A DNA stretch of 64,000 nucleotides from positions 3,906,001-3,970,000 of the forward strand of contig NZ_CP139976.1 of assembly GCF_034424625.1 (NCBI RefSeq), read 5' to 3'. This document shows positions 1-8,435 of the stretch, piece by piece. Each line of letters starts with the position of its first letter. Within the stretch, counting starts at the first letter, position 1. This DNA comes from Janthinobacterium lividum (GTDB lineage: Bacteria > Pseudomonadota > Gammaproteobacteria > Burkholderiales > Burkholderiaceae_D). Under the pieces are notes generated by a model, which was not told where the DNA came from, ran no database searches, and was given only the letters and a program-made list of their open reading frames with translations. A program made the translations under genes and the position numbers.

Positions 1-836
1 TGGACCCGTCGCCGGACAACTCCCCCGTCAGCGGCGCCGACTGGATGGCCGGACTGTCGACGATGGCGGCGCGCTGCGCCGACTCGCTGTGGCATGACGA
101 TGCGGCCGGTGCGGCGCAGGTGCACGCACTGATCGACGATTATGCGGGCACCCTGGGCATCACATCGACCGATCTGGTGGCCGCCGTGGACAAGGCCAAG
201 GCGATGGCGGCGGCCGACCTGTCGATCGCGCCCCTGTCGAAACCGGCCGAGCGGCGCGCGCGCCAGCTGGCGTCGACGCGCATGCGCGCCGAAGGCAACC
301 GCGTATTAATAGGCGGCCTGGCCGACCTGCGCGGCGCCATCGGCAGCGCCAGTCCGGGACAGATGGTCTCGATGGCGCTCGAAACGCTGCACCAGGGCTT
401 CGATTTTTCACGCTCGGTGGCATTCGTGCGCAACCACAGGGATCATCTGTATTCGGCGCGCATCAGCATGGGCGAAGGCATGGCCGACCTGCAGGACCTG
501 ATGGTGTTTGGCGACGCGTATGAACCGAACGTCTTCCACGCGGCCCTCAACAGCGACCGCGTGATCTTCATCGACAATGCGCGCGACCCGAAATTTGCCG
601 CCAAGCTACCGCAATGGTGGAAAGCCACGCTGTCGGAAGCGCGCAGCTTCGTCGTGCTGCCCCTGTCGGCCAACGGCCACCCCACGGGATTCCTGTACGG
701 CGACTGGGACGACAGCTTCCCGCCGATCCAGTTGAATCAGACGGAATTCAACCTGATCAACGATATCCGGGCGTTGCTGGTGCAGTCGGTGGAGATGCGC
801 CATCAGCTCGAGCTGGTGGCGAACAAGGTGGCGTGA
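1..836 (+). CDS. C-terminal part of a signalling protein (HDOD/GAF type), 5' truncated
   Basis: The reading frame is open from the window edge (the codons before the first ATG at 45 have no stop), so the gene starts upstream and only about 277 residues are seen. The first 80 residues are helical and would fit the end of an HDOD-type domain. Residues after about 100 look like a GAF-like sensor fold (phrases MALETLHQGFDFSRSVAFVR and SFVVLPLSANGHPTGFLYGDW). No enzyme motif is visible. By family knowledge HDOD/GAF proteins act as cytoplasmic signalling or regulatory proteins; the assignment is from overall appearance, not from a diagnostic motif. It ends at TGA 834-836, convergent with aroC, with a REP pair in between. 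Confidence 0.5.
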   Translation, partial: DPSPDNSPVSGADWMAGLSTMAARCADSLWHDDAAGAAQVHALIDDYAGTLGITSTDLVAAVDKAKAMAAADLSIAPLSKPAERRARQLASTRMRAEGNRVLIGGLADLRGAIGSASPGQMVSMALETLHQGFDFSRSVAFVRNHRDHLYSARISMGEGMADLQDLMVFGDAYEPNVFHAALNSDRVIFIDNARDPKFAAKLPQWWKATLSEARSFVVLPLSANGHPTGFLYGDWDDSFPPIQLNQTEFNLINDIRALLVQSVEMRHQLELVANKVA

Positions 837-845
837 TACAAATGA

Positions 846-929
846 TGTCGGATTACGCGCAAGCGCTAATCCGACCTACATGGCATGGGTCGTAGGTCGG
901 ATTAGGGCCGCAGGCCCGTAATCCGACAA
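846..929. repeat. pair of REP-like palindromes (BIME-type)
   Basis: Two imperfect palindromes face each other. The unit at 892-928 begins with GTAG, then GTCGGATTAG, a GGCCGCAGGCC tip and GTAATCCGAC. The unit at 846-880, read on the minus strand, begins GTAGGTCGGATTAGCG and closes with CGCGTAATCCGAC. A GTAG head followed by a hairpin is the plan of REP elements mobilised by RAYT transposases. The pair sits between two convergent genes, the usual location, and could also end or protect transcripts. No RAYT gene is in the window. Confidence 0.75.
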
Positions 930-937
930 CATTCAGC

Positions 938-2032
938 TTATTTCAACTTTGGCGTCGAAACCGACACATCGCCGCATTGCGCGCGGTGCATCAGGGCGTG
1001 GTCGATCAGGACCAGCGCCAGCATGGCTTCGGCGATCGGCGTGGCGCGGATGCCCACGCACGGGTCGTGGCGGCCGAACGTTTCCACCATCACGGGATTG
1101 CCTTCTTTATCGATCGAGCGGCGCGGCGTGCGGATCGACGAGGTCGGCTTGATGGCGATCGAGACGCTGATATCCTGCCCCGTCGAAATACCGCCCAGTA
1201 CGCCGCCGGCGTTATTGCCGATAAAACCTTCCGGCGTCAGTTCGTCGCCGTGCTCGGAACCCTTTTGCGCCACCGAATCGAAACCGGCGCCGATTTCCAC
1301 GCCCTTGACGGCATTAATGCCCATCATGGCGTAGGCGATGTCGGCATCGAGCTTGTCATAGATGGGCTGGCCCAGGCCAACAGGCACGTTTTGCGCGATC
1401 ACATCGATGCGCGCGCCGATGGAATCGCCATCGCGGCGCAACTGGTCCATCGCCGCTTCCATGTGCGCGATCAGGTCCGCGTCGCCGCTGGCGGCAAAGA
1501 ATGGATTCGCATGCACGTGCTCCCAGGACTGGAACGGCACGGGAATGTCGCCCAGCTGACTCATGCAGCCCTTGAAGGTGGTGCCGTATTGCTGCAGCAA
1601 CCATTTCTTGGCGATCGCCGCCGCCCCCACGACGGGCGCCGTCAGGCGCGCCGAGGAGCGCCCGCCACCGCGCGGGTCGCGCACGCCGTATTTATGCCAG
1701 TAGGTGTAGTCGGCGTGGCCGGGGCGGAAGCTTTCCGCGATATTGCCGTAATCCTTGCTGCGCTGGTCTTCATTGCGGATCAGCAGCGCGATGGGCGTGC
1801 CCGTCGTCACGCCCTGGTACACGCCGGAGAGGATTTCCACCGTATCGGATTCCTGGCGCTGCGTCACGTGGCGCGAGGTGCCCGGCTTGCGGCGGTCCAG
1901 TTCGGGCTGGATATCGGCTTCCGACAGGATCAATCCTGGAGGACAGCCATCGATCACGCAGCCGATGGCCGGACCATGCGATTCGCCGAAAGTGGTAACA
2001 GTAAACAGCTTGCCAAAAGAATTGCCGGACAT
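938..2032 (-). CDS. aroC: chorismate synthase
   Basis: Last step of the shikimate pathway: converts 5-enolpyruvylshikimate 3-phosphate to chorismate with reduced FMN, in the cytoplasm, feeding aromatic amino acids and folate. The N-terminus [20 protein letters not shown], the [20 protein letters not shown] block and the late RATPIAEAM segment are family signatures. I use ATG 2030-2032, giving 364 residues, the normal length; an in-frame ATG 17 codons upstream would add a poorly conserved tail. No strong ribosome site precedes either start. The gene stands alone, with an AT-rich upstream region that must hold its promoter. Confidence 0.97.
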   Translation of the reverse strand: MSGNSFGKLFTVTTFGESHGPAIGCVIDGCPPGLILSEADIQPELDRRKPGTSRHVTQRQESDTVEILSGVYQGVTTGTPIALLIRNEDQRSKDYGNIAESFRPGHADYTYWHKYGVRDPRGGGRSSARLTAPVVGAAAIAKKWLLQQYGTTFKGCMSQLGDIPVPFQSWEHVHANPFFAASGDADLIAHMEAAMDQLRRDGDSIGARIDVIAQNVPVGLGQPIYDKLDADIAYAMMGINAVKGVEIGAGFDSVAQKGSEHGDELTPEGFIGNNAGGVLGGISTGQDISVSIAIKPTSSIRTPRRSIDKEGNPVMVETFGRHDPCVGIRATPIAEAMLALVLIDHALMHRAQCGDVSVSTPKLK

Positions 2033-2465
2033 AGTAGGAAGTGTAAGGACTGGAAAACTCAATTCTACCAGCCTGCGGGACATGCCATGCCGCTAATGCC
2101 GCAGCAAGGCCGGATATTCCCCACCGATCTCGCCATTTTAAAATCCCGCGTATTTTTTCATATAAAAAATACCAAATAAGAGTTGCAATCATGCAATACA
2201 AGAAATATTGCACTCCACAGGATACTTAAAAAAACATTTTGCTTATTAAATAGCTATATACTTGGATGATGGGCGATCAGAAAATGGGCGAGTCTCGGCA
2301 ACACTTGAGTGCTGCTTTTTCGATGTGCCCTGAGTGCATCAGAAATGGCCAGGGCTAGGCGCGCCGCCGAAGACAGTACGCGAGTACGGCGAGGCGGTGC
2401 AACAACGCCATGGACATTTCTGATGTGCTCACATCCCGTACTGAGTCATCCTGGAGAAGCTATAC
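2033..2465. other. AT-rich divergent intergenic region
   Basis: 433 bases separate aroC (minus) from the response regulator gene (plus). The first 230 are much richer in A+T than the surrounding genes and must carry both promoters; I could not pick a convincing -35/-10 pair. The last part holds the inverted-repeat element at 2332-2430. No coding region is supported here. Confidence 0.6.
2332..2430. repeat. long inverted-repeat element 1 (99 bp)
   Basis: The ends GAGTGCATCAGAAATGGCCA (2332-2351) and TGGACATTTCTGATGTGCTC (2411-2430) are inverted copies matching at 17 of 20 positions. The inside is GC-rich and includes GTACGCGAGTACGGCGAGG. The whole can fold as one long hairpin. It lies 35 bases upstream of the start of the regulator gene, so it would be in or next to that gene's leader. 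Two further elements of the same plan are at 41471-41590 and 55919-56078. Confidence 0.65.
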
Positions 2466-4727
2466 ATGCCCGCACCGATCATCCCCCTTGACGCCAACAA
2501 GGACGATCACGACGACCTGGTATTCCTCGATGAGCAACCAGCGCCGCCGCTGGCCGTCGCACCGCGCAGCGTCTGGCGGGTGATGATCATCGACGACGAT
2601 GAAGACGTCCACTCCACCACCACTTTCGCCCTGGGCAACCTGGAAATGCAGCACCGCCCGCTGGAATTCGTGCATGCGTATTCGGCCGGCCAGGCGCGTG
2701 AACTGCTCAAGCATGAAGACGACATCGCCGTCATCCTGCTCGACGTGGTGATGGAGCAGGATGACGCGGGCCTGCACCTGGTGCGCTATATCCGCGAAAC
2801 CCTCAAGATGACGGATGTGCGCATCATCCTGCGCACGGGCCAGCCCGGCTATGCGCCGGAAATCGACGCCATCCGCGATTTCGACATCAACGACTACAAG
2901 ACCAAGTCCGAATTGACGCGCATCAAGCTGTTTACCACGGTGACGGCCGCCATCCGCTCGTACGAGCAGATCCGTTCGATCAGCAGCAGCCGGCGCGGCC
3001 TGGACCGTATCGTCCACGCCAGCACGCAGCTGATGGCGCTGCATGGCGTGCAGAATTTCTCGGCCGGCGTGCTGGCGCAGATCGCCGACCTGCTGGGCAT
3101 CCGCGCCGACGGCGTGCTGTGCGTGCAGGACTTGCAGGACAACGGCTCCCGCGAACTGCTCGTCTCGGCCTGCACGGGCAGCTTTTCCAGCTTGCCGCAC
3201 AGCGCCCTGTGCGGCCTGCAAAATCCCCGCGTGATGGCCGCCATCGAACACACGCTGGCGCAACGGCGCAATGTGTACGCGCATGACTACGCCACCCTGT
3301 ACTTCGCGGGCAAGGCCAGCCGCGACGCGGCCGCCTACCTGGTGCTGCCGCGCCCCCTCTCGGCCATCGATGAAAGCCTGCTGGAAGTCTTCTGCAGCAA
3401 CGTCGCCGTGGGCCTCGACAACGTCGAGCTGGTGTCGCACCTGCACAATGCCGCCTTCTACGATCAATTGTCGAAGCTGCCCAACCGCACGCGCCTGGTG
3501 GAGATCCTCGACGCCACCCTGGCCGGCCCCGCGCGCGACGACGCCACCCTGTCGCTGGTGGACCTCGACCATTTTGCCGAGACCAACGACGCGCTGGGAC
3601 ACCAGTTCGGCGACATGCTGCTGGTGGCCGTGGCCGGACGCCTGCAAACCCAGCTGGGCCCTCACCTGACGGTGGCGCGCCTGGGCGGCGACATCTTTTG
3701 CGTGCTGGGCGACTCTTCGCAAGTCAACCCAAGCAAGATCCTGGCCCTGTTCCAGGCGCCGTTCTGCATCGATGGCCAGGACGTGCAGCTGTCCGCCACC
3801 CTGGGCCTGGTACGGCTGGGCGAACATGCGGGCACGGGCGCCGACGCGCTGAAGGATGCCGATATCGCCCTGAAACGGGCGAAAAGCCAGCAACGCGCCG
3901 GGCACTTCTATTTCTCGCGCAGCATGGGCATCGAAATCCGCGAACGGGTGCGCATGATGCATGCGCTACGCACGGCCTTCAGCCAGGACCAGCTGTTTGT
4001 CGTGTATCAACCGCAGATCGACCTGACCACGCGCCGCCCCGTGGGCGCCGAAGCGCTGCTGCGCTGGCAGACGCCGGACGGCAAGTTCATCTCGCCCGAC
4101 CGTTTCATCCCGATTGCCGAGTATTCGGGCATCATCATCGACCTCGGCGAATGGGTGCTGCGCACGGCTTGCCGCGAACTGGTGCTGCTGCGCGAGCAGG
4201 GCCACCGCAATTTCGTCATGTCCGTCAACGTGTCGCAAGTGCAGTTCCGCCACCCGCTGTTCCTGGAAATGCTGCGCGCGGCGCTGGAAGAGACGCAGGC
4301 CCCGCCCGAATTCATCGAGCTGGAAATCACGGAATCGATGGCCATGGAAGAGCCGGACCTGCTGATCAAGATGTTGTGGCAGATCAAGCAGACGGGCGTG
4401 AGCATCGCCATCGACGACTTCGGCACGGGCTTCTCGTCCCTGTCCTATTTGCAGCGCCTGCAAGTCGACCGCCTGAAGATCGACCGCGCCTTCGTGACGG
4501 AAATCACGGGTTCCGCGCGCGGCAGCAGCATCGCCGAAATGGTCATCCAGCTGGGCCGCAACCTGGGCCTGGCCGTGATCGCCGAAGGCGTGGAAGACGA
4601 GCGGCAAGCGCAAATCCTGCAGGCGCTGGGCTGCCCCATGGCGCAAGGTTTCCTCTTCGCCCGCCCCATGACGGCCACGGCGCTGGGCACCTGGCTGAAC
4701 AATGAAGCGCTGCAGGGCGCAGCATAG
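2466..4727 (+). CDS. response regulator with degenerate GGDEF and intact EAL domain (c-di-GMP phosphodiesterase)
   Basis: Predicted cytoplasmic enzyme that hydrolyses c-di-GMP under phosphorelay control. Residues about 35-165 form a receiver with acidic pocket D43/D44 and likely phosphoacceptor D93 (VILLDVVME). Residues 175-325 resemble the GAF-like DUF3369 linker usual in this architecture. The GGDEF-type domain reads GGDIF at 407-411, so cyclase activity is probably lost. The EAL domain (EAL at 529-531) keeps ELEITES, the DDFGTG loop and the AEGVE motif and should be active. 753 residues. A GGAGAAG ribosome site precedes ATG 2466. It is monocistronic, followed by a clear terminator, and no histidine kinase is adjacent. 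Confidence 0.9.
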   Translation: MPAPIIPLDANKDDHDDLVFLDEQPAPPLAVAPRSVWRVMIIDDDEDVHSTTTFALGNLEMQHRPLEFVHAYSAGQARELLKHEDDIAVILLDVVMEQDDAGLHLVRYIRETLKMTDVRIILRTGQPGYAPEIDAIRDFDINDYKTKSELTRIKLFTTVTAAIRSYEQIRSISSSRRGLDRIVHASTQLMALHGVQNFSAGVLAQIADLLGIRADGVLCVQDLQDNGSRELLVSACTGSFSSLPHSALCGLQNPRVMAAIEHTLAQRRNVYAHDYATLYFAGKASRDAAAYLVLPRPLSAIDESLLEVFCSNVAVGLDNVELVSHLHNAAFYDQLSKLPNRTRLVEILDATLAGPARDDATLSLVDLDHFAETNDALGHQFGDMLLVAVAGRLQTQLGPHLTVARLGGDIFCVLGDSSQVNPSKILALFQAPFCIDGQDVQLSATLGLVRLGEHAGTGADALKDADIALKRAKSQQRAGHFYFSRSMGIEIRERVRMMHALRTAFSQDQLFVVYQPQIDLTTRRPVGAEALLRWQTPDGKFISPDRFIPIAEYSGIIIDLGEWVLRTACRELVLLREQGHRNFVMSVNVSQVQFRHPLFLEMLRAALEETQAPPEFIELEITESMAMEEPDLLIKMLWQIKQTGVSIAIDDFGTGFSSLSYLQRLQVDRLKIDRAFVTEITGSARGSSIAEMVIQLGRNLGLAVIAEGVEDERQAQILQALGCPMAQGFLFARPMTATALGTWLNNEALQGAA

Positions 4728-4752
4728 GCGTCAGCCTGGATAGACAATGCAA

Positions 4753-4780
4753 AACGCCGGCGGTGCCGGCGTTGTTTTTA
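4753..4780. terminator. intrinsic terminator between convergent genes
   Basis: AACGCCGGC, loop GGT, GCCGGCGTT, then TGTTTTTA. It lies 25 bases after the stop of the EAL regulator gene and 16 bases before the stop of the convergent CBS gene, and serves at least the plus strand. Confidence 0.85.
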
Positions 4781-4795
4781 CTGCAGGAGTGAAGC

Positions 4796-5242
4796 TTAGT
4801 CGGTGGTTTCAGCCGGCCAGTCGCGTATATATGCCTTGAGCATCTGGTTCTCAAAGCTTTGCGCTTCCAGCACGGCGCGCGCCACGTCGTAGAAGGAAAT
4901 GACGCCCAGCAAGGTCTTGGCATTCATGACGGGCAGGTAGCGCGCGTGTTTTTCCAGCATGATGCGGCGCACTTCGTTGACTTCCGTATCGGGGGTCACG
5001 GTGATCGGGTGGTCGTCCATGTGCTTGCGCACGGTGCCGCCGCCGATCTGGCCCGCGTTTTCATGCAGCGCGTTCAACACTTCGCGGAAGGTCAGCATGC
5101 CGACCAGGTCGCCAAATTCCATGACCACCAGCGAACCGATGTCTTTTTCAGCCATGGTATTGGCCGCGTCAAGCAGGGGCTGGTCAGGCGTGACCGTGTA
5201 GAGGATATTGCCCTTGACTTGGAGAATTTCAGATACTTTCAT
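4796..5242 (-). CDS. tandem CBS-domain protein
   Basis: A 148-residue protein made of two CBS motifs (about residues 8-60 and 75-135). A CBS pair forms a Bateman module that binds adenosine nucleotides such as AMP, ATP or SAM and senses energy or cofactor state. No catalytic domain is attached, so it must act on a partner or as a small ligand-binding protein. ATG at 5242 is preceded by AGGACGG. It is transcribed alone from the 127-base gap shared with the oxygenase gene upstream. The partner cannot be told from the context. Confidence 0.88.
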   Translation of the reverse strand: MKVSEILQVKGNILYTVTPDQPLLDAANTMAEKDIGSLVVMEFGDLVGMLTFREVLNALHENAGQIGGGTVRKHMDDHPITVTPDTEVNEVRRIMLEKHARYLPVMNAKTLLGVISFYDVARAVLEAQSFENQMLKAYIRDWPAETTD

Positions 5243-5369
5243 ATTGGCCGTCCTGTCCGCGTGATTGGTATTTTAGTTATTCTAGCCCTTACTGCGACTG
5301 TAGCCTATGCCTGCGGAAAAATCCAGCCTTGCGCGCAATCAAATCGAGGGGGATTGCGCGCCCTTTGCA

Positions 5370-5993
5370 TCACGTTCTGCGGCGGAACCAGCCGGCGATG
5401 GACAGGCGCTCGCGCGCCGTCGGCAATACTTCGTGCAGCATCTCGCCCGACATGAACATCGCCATGCGGCCCGCTTGCGGCAAGACGTCCACCACGGGCC
5501 GGCCCTGCGGATGCAGGCGCAGCGCGCCGCCGTGCTCGGGCAGCCAGTCGTCGTTCAGGTACAGCACGACGGACACCGTGCGCTTGTCGTCGTCGCGGAA
5601 ACGGTCCAGATGGGCCCGGTAAAAGGCGCCCGGCGCGTAGAGGGCAAAATGGCTTTCGTACTCTTCCAGTCCCAGGAACAGCTCACGGTTGAGCATGCAA
5701 CGCAGCGCTTCCATCTGTTCCAGGTAGCGGTCGCAAGCGGCTGAGCGGCCCGTTTCCAGCCATTCGATATGGTCGCCGCGGATGTCCGGCTGCAGCAGCG
5801 GCGCATGGCCGCTGCCTACGCCGGCGCCCTTCATCTTGCCGCTGAGCATGGATTGCACGCATTCGGCGGCCAGCTGGCGGCTCAGTTCGGGGGAGATGAA
5901 ATGCTCTTGCATGAGCCAGCCTGCCTGGCACAGGCCGTCGACGATAGATGGTCCGGGAACGGCAAGGGAGCCGTCGAACGATATTGCGGGCAT
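5370..5993 (-). CDS. 2-oxoglutarate/Fe(II)-dependent dioxygenase, prolyl-hydroxylase type
   Basis: Predicted cytoplasmic oxygenase using Fe(II), oxygen and 2-oxoglutarate to hydroxylate an unknown substrate, of the SM-20/prolyl 4-hydroxylase group. The iron triad is visible as H128-x-D130 (FYRAHLDRF) and H187 (MLHEVLPT), with R196 placed to bind 2-oxoglutarate. The frame is open about 65 codons further upstream, but AGGAAAG lies just before ATG 5993 and that upstream stretch is unlike the family, so I use 5993 (207 residues). It is a single gene upstream of the CBS gene on the same strand. Confidence 0.85.
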   Translation of the reverse strand: MPAISFDGSLAVPGPSIVDGLCQAGWLMQEHFISPELSRQLAAECVQSMLSGKMKGAGVGSGHAPLLQPDIRGDHIEWLETGRSAACDRYLEQMEALRCMLNRELFLGLEEYESHFALYAPGAFYRAHLDRFRDDDKRTVSVVLYLNDDWLPEHGGALRLHPQGRPVVDVLPQAGRMAMFMSGEMLHEVLPTARERLSIAGWFRRRT

Positions 5994-6277
5994 AAAATCT
6001 TTCCTGGTGGACATGCGATGAGAGTTCGCCTGAAGCCCAGGATTTCGCTTGCACGCAGCAGCCTCTCCTGCGGCGCGGCGCACGCGCGCAGGTAAAACAG
6101 CCCGAATATCGCTGATCCGGTATCCTACCACCGCCGTGCCGCGCCGGTCACTTTTTTTACACTTCAGGTTACACGCGCAGCCCGCCAGCACGGCGCCATG
6201 CGCCCTGCACAGGAGCTCTTTTGCTCGGCTGCAAATCAGGTTACGATCTTGCCACTATAAAACTTGGCGGAGACACC

Positions 6278-7588
6278 ATGAGCGGCCCGAAATACCCCGG
6301 TTTCGATACTTTATCCCTGCACGCGGGCGCCGCGCCCGACCCGGCCACGGGCGCGCGCGCCACGCCCATCCATTTCACGTCCTCGTTTGCCTTCAAGAGC
6401 TCGGAGCATGCGGCCTCGCTGTTCAATATGGAGCGGGCCGGCCACGTGTATTCGCGCATCTCGAATCCCACCAACGCCGTGCTGGAAGAGCGCATCGCCG
6501 CGCTCGAAGGGGGTGTGGCCGGCATCGCCACGGCCAGCGGCCAGGCTGCCATGCACCTTGGTTTATGTACCATCGCCGGCGCGGGATCGCACATCGTCGC
6601 TTCGCGCGCCCTGTACGGCGGCTCGCACAACCTGCTGGCCTATACCCTGAAACGCTTCGGCATAGCCACCACCTTTGTCGATCCGCGCGACGTGGACGCC
6701 TGGCGCGCCGCCATCCGCCCAGATACAAAAGTGCTGTTTGCGGAAACCCTGGGCAATCCCGGCCTCGACGTGCTGGACATCCCGACCATCGCCGCCCTGG
6801 CGCATGAACACCAGTTGCCGCTGATGCTCGATTCGACGTTTACCACGCCGTATCTGCTGCGCCCCTTCGAGCATGGCGCCGACCTGGTGTTCCACTCGGC
6901 CACCAAGTTTTTATGCGGCCACGGCACGGCCATCGGCGGCCTGCTCGTCGATGGCGGCACCTTCGACTGGCAAGCGGCGTACGACAGGACGGGCCGTTTC
7001 GCCGAATTGTGCGAACCGTATGAAGGCTTCCACGGCATGGTCTTTGCCGAGGAATCGACGGTGGCGCCGTTCGCCCTGCGCGCGCGGCGCGAAGGCTTGC
7101 GCGATTTCGGCGCCGTCATGAGCCCGCACAACGCCTTCGCCATCCTGCAGGGCATCGAAACCCTGGGCCTGCGCATGGACCGCCACGTGGCCAACACGCG
7201 CAAGGTGATTGACTTCCTGCTGGCCAATCCAGCCGTGGAATCCGTGTCCTACCCCGAGCTGCCGTCGCATCCCGACTACGAACTGGCAAAAACCCTGCTG
7301 CCGAAAGGCGCGGGCGGCGTGTTCACCTTCCGCCTGCGCGGCGACCGCGCGGCGGGCCAGCGCTTTGTCGACAGCCTGAAGATCTTCTCGCACCTGGCCA
7401 ATGTGGGCGACGCCAAGTCGCTCGTCATCCACCCCGCCTCCACCACGCATTTCCGCGTGCCGGACGATCAACTGGAACAGGCCGGCATCACGCAGGGCAC
7501 CATGCGCCTGTCGGTAGGCCTGGAAGACGCCGATGATTTGATCGAAGACCTGGCCCGTGGCCTGAAACTGTCGCAGAAAGGCGCCTGA
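6278..7588 (+). CDS. metY: O-acetylhomoserine aminocarboxypropyltransferase (sulfhydrylase)
   Basis: PLP enzyme of the Cys/Met metabolism family making homocysteine from O-acetylhomoserine and sulfide. The PLP lysine is about residue 210 in HSATKFLCGHG, and the N-terminal GFDTLSLHAG is typical of this branch. The length of 436 residues is that of sulfhydrylases; cystathionine gamma-synthases are nearer 390. The start is ATG 6278, set by GGAGAC just before it; an upstream in-frame ATG at 6221 would add 19 atypical residues. A TATAAA at 6256-6261 could be the -10 element. The next gene starts one base after the stop codon, so the two are likely cotranscribed. Confidence 0.92.
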   Translation: MSGPKYPGFDTLSLHAGAAPDPATGARATPIHFTSSFAFKSSEHAASLFNMERAGHVYSRISNPTNAVLEERIAALEGGVAGIATASGQAAMHLGLCTIAGAGSHIVASRALYGGSHNLLAYTLKRFGIATTFVDPRDVDAWRAAIRPDTKVLFAETLGNPGLDVLDIPTIAALAHEHQLPLMLDSTFTTPYLLRPFEHGADLVFHSATKFLCGHGTAIGGLLVDGGTFDWQAAYDRTGRFAELCEPYEGFHGMVFAEESTVAPFALRARREGLRDFGAVMSPHNAFAILQGIETLGLRMDRHVANTRKVIDFLLANPAVESVSYPELPSHPDYELAKTLLPKGAGGVFTFRLRGDRAAGQRFVDSLKIFSHLANVGDAKSLVIHPASTTHFRVPDDQLEQAGITQGTMRLSVGLEDADDLIEDLARGLKLSQKGA

Positions 7589-7589
7589 G

Positions 7590-8402
7590 ATGCTGTTCAC
7601 CATCGACCATACCGTCGCCTACTGCTACACGGGCGGCAAACCATACAACCCGGGCCAGCCGACGGCCGTCTTCATCCACGGCGCGCAGAACGACCATTCC
7701 GTGTGGGCCCTGCAAACGCGCTATTTTGCCCACCACGGCTGGAACGTGCTGGCCGTCGACTTGCCCGGCCACGGGCGCAGCCTGGGTACGGCCAAGGATA
7801 ATGTCGCCGACCTGGCGCGCTGGATACTGGCCGTGCTGGACGCTGCCGGCGCGGCCAAGGCCATGCTGATCGGCCACAGCATGGGTTCATTGATCGCGCT
7901 GGAAGCGGCGCACCTGGCGCCGGAGCGCGTCAGCCACCTGGCCATGCTGGGTTCCACCTACCCGATGAAGGTCTCGCCGGCGCTGCTGGAAACGTCATTG
8001 AGCGATGAACAGGCGGCCATCGACATGGTCAATATCTGGTCGCATTCGTCGATCGCGCAAAAGCCGTCGTTTCCCGGCCCCGGCTTCTATGCGATGGGCG
8101 GCGCGCGGCGCTTGAAACAGCGCATCGCCGCCCTCAATCCCGATCACGTGTTTCACACGGATTTTTTTGCCTGCAATGCCTACGCGAACGGCGAAATCGC
8201 CGCCGCTTCGGTACACTGCCCGACTTTATTCATTTTCGGCGCGCGCGACATGATGACGCCGCCCAAATCGACCCGGCTGCTGACAGCGGCAATCGCGCAT
8301 GGCACGGTGGTGCAGGTCGACAGCGGGCACGAATTGATGGCCGAGCAGCCCGACGCCGTGCTCGACGCGCTGTTTGCGTTTGCGCAAAGCACCCCGGCAT
8401 GA
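7590..8402 (+). CDS. alpha/beta hydrolase
   Basis: 270-residue alpha/beta-hydrolase fold enzyme, likely a cytoplasmic esterase or related hydrolase of unknown substrate. The triad is readable: nucleophile S97 in GHSMGS, D220 in FGARDMM, H247 in DSGHEL. The oxyanion segment is FIHGAQNDHSVW. One base separates its ATG from the stop of metY, so translation is probably coupled. This pairing could mean a role near methionine metabolism, for example acting on an acyl ester, but the sequence alone does not show it. Confidence 0.88.
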   Translation: MLFTIDHTVAYCYTGGKPYNPGQPTAVFIHGAQNDHSVWALQTRYFAHHGWNVLAVDLPGHGRSLGTAKDNVADLARWILAVLDAAGAAKAMLIGHSMGSLIALEAAHLAPERVSHLAMLGSTYPMKVSPALLETSLSDEQAAIDMVNIWSHSSIAQKPSFPGPGFYAMGGARRLKQRIAALNPDHVFHTDFFACNAYANGEIAAASVHCPTLFIFGARDMMTPPKSTRLLTAAIAHGTVVQVDSGHELMAEQPDAVLDALFAFAQSTPA

Positions 8403-8435
8403 CGCCATGCCACGCACACTTTTTAGGATCGATGA

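Noticed and set aside
2460..3962. 500-codon minus-strand frame opposite the response regulator gene
   Set aside because: It is rich in His, Gln, Arg, Val and Ala in the pattern produced by the complement of a GC-rich gene and has no domain or ribosome site.
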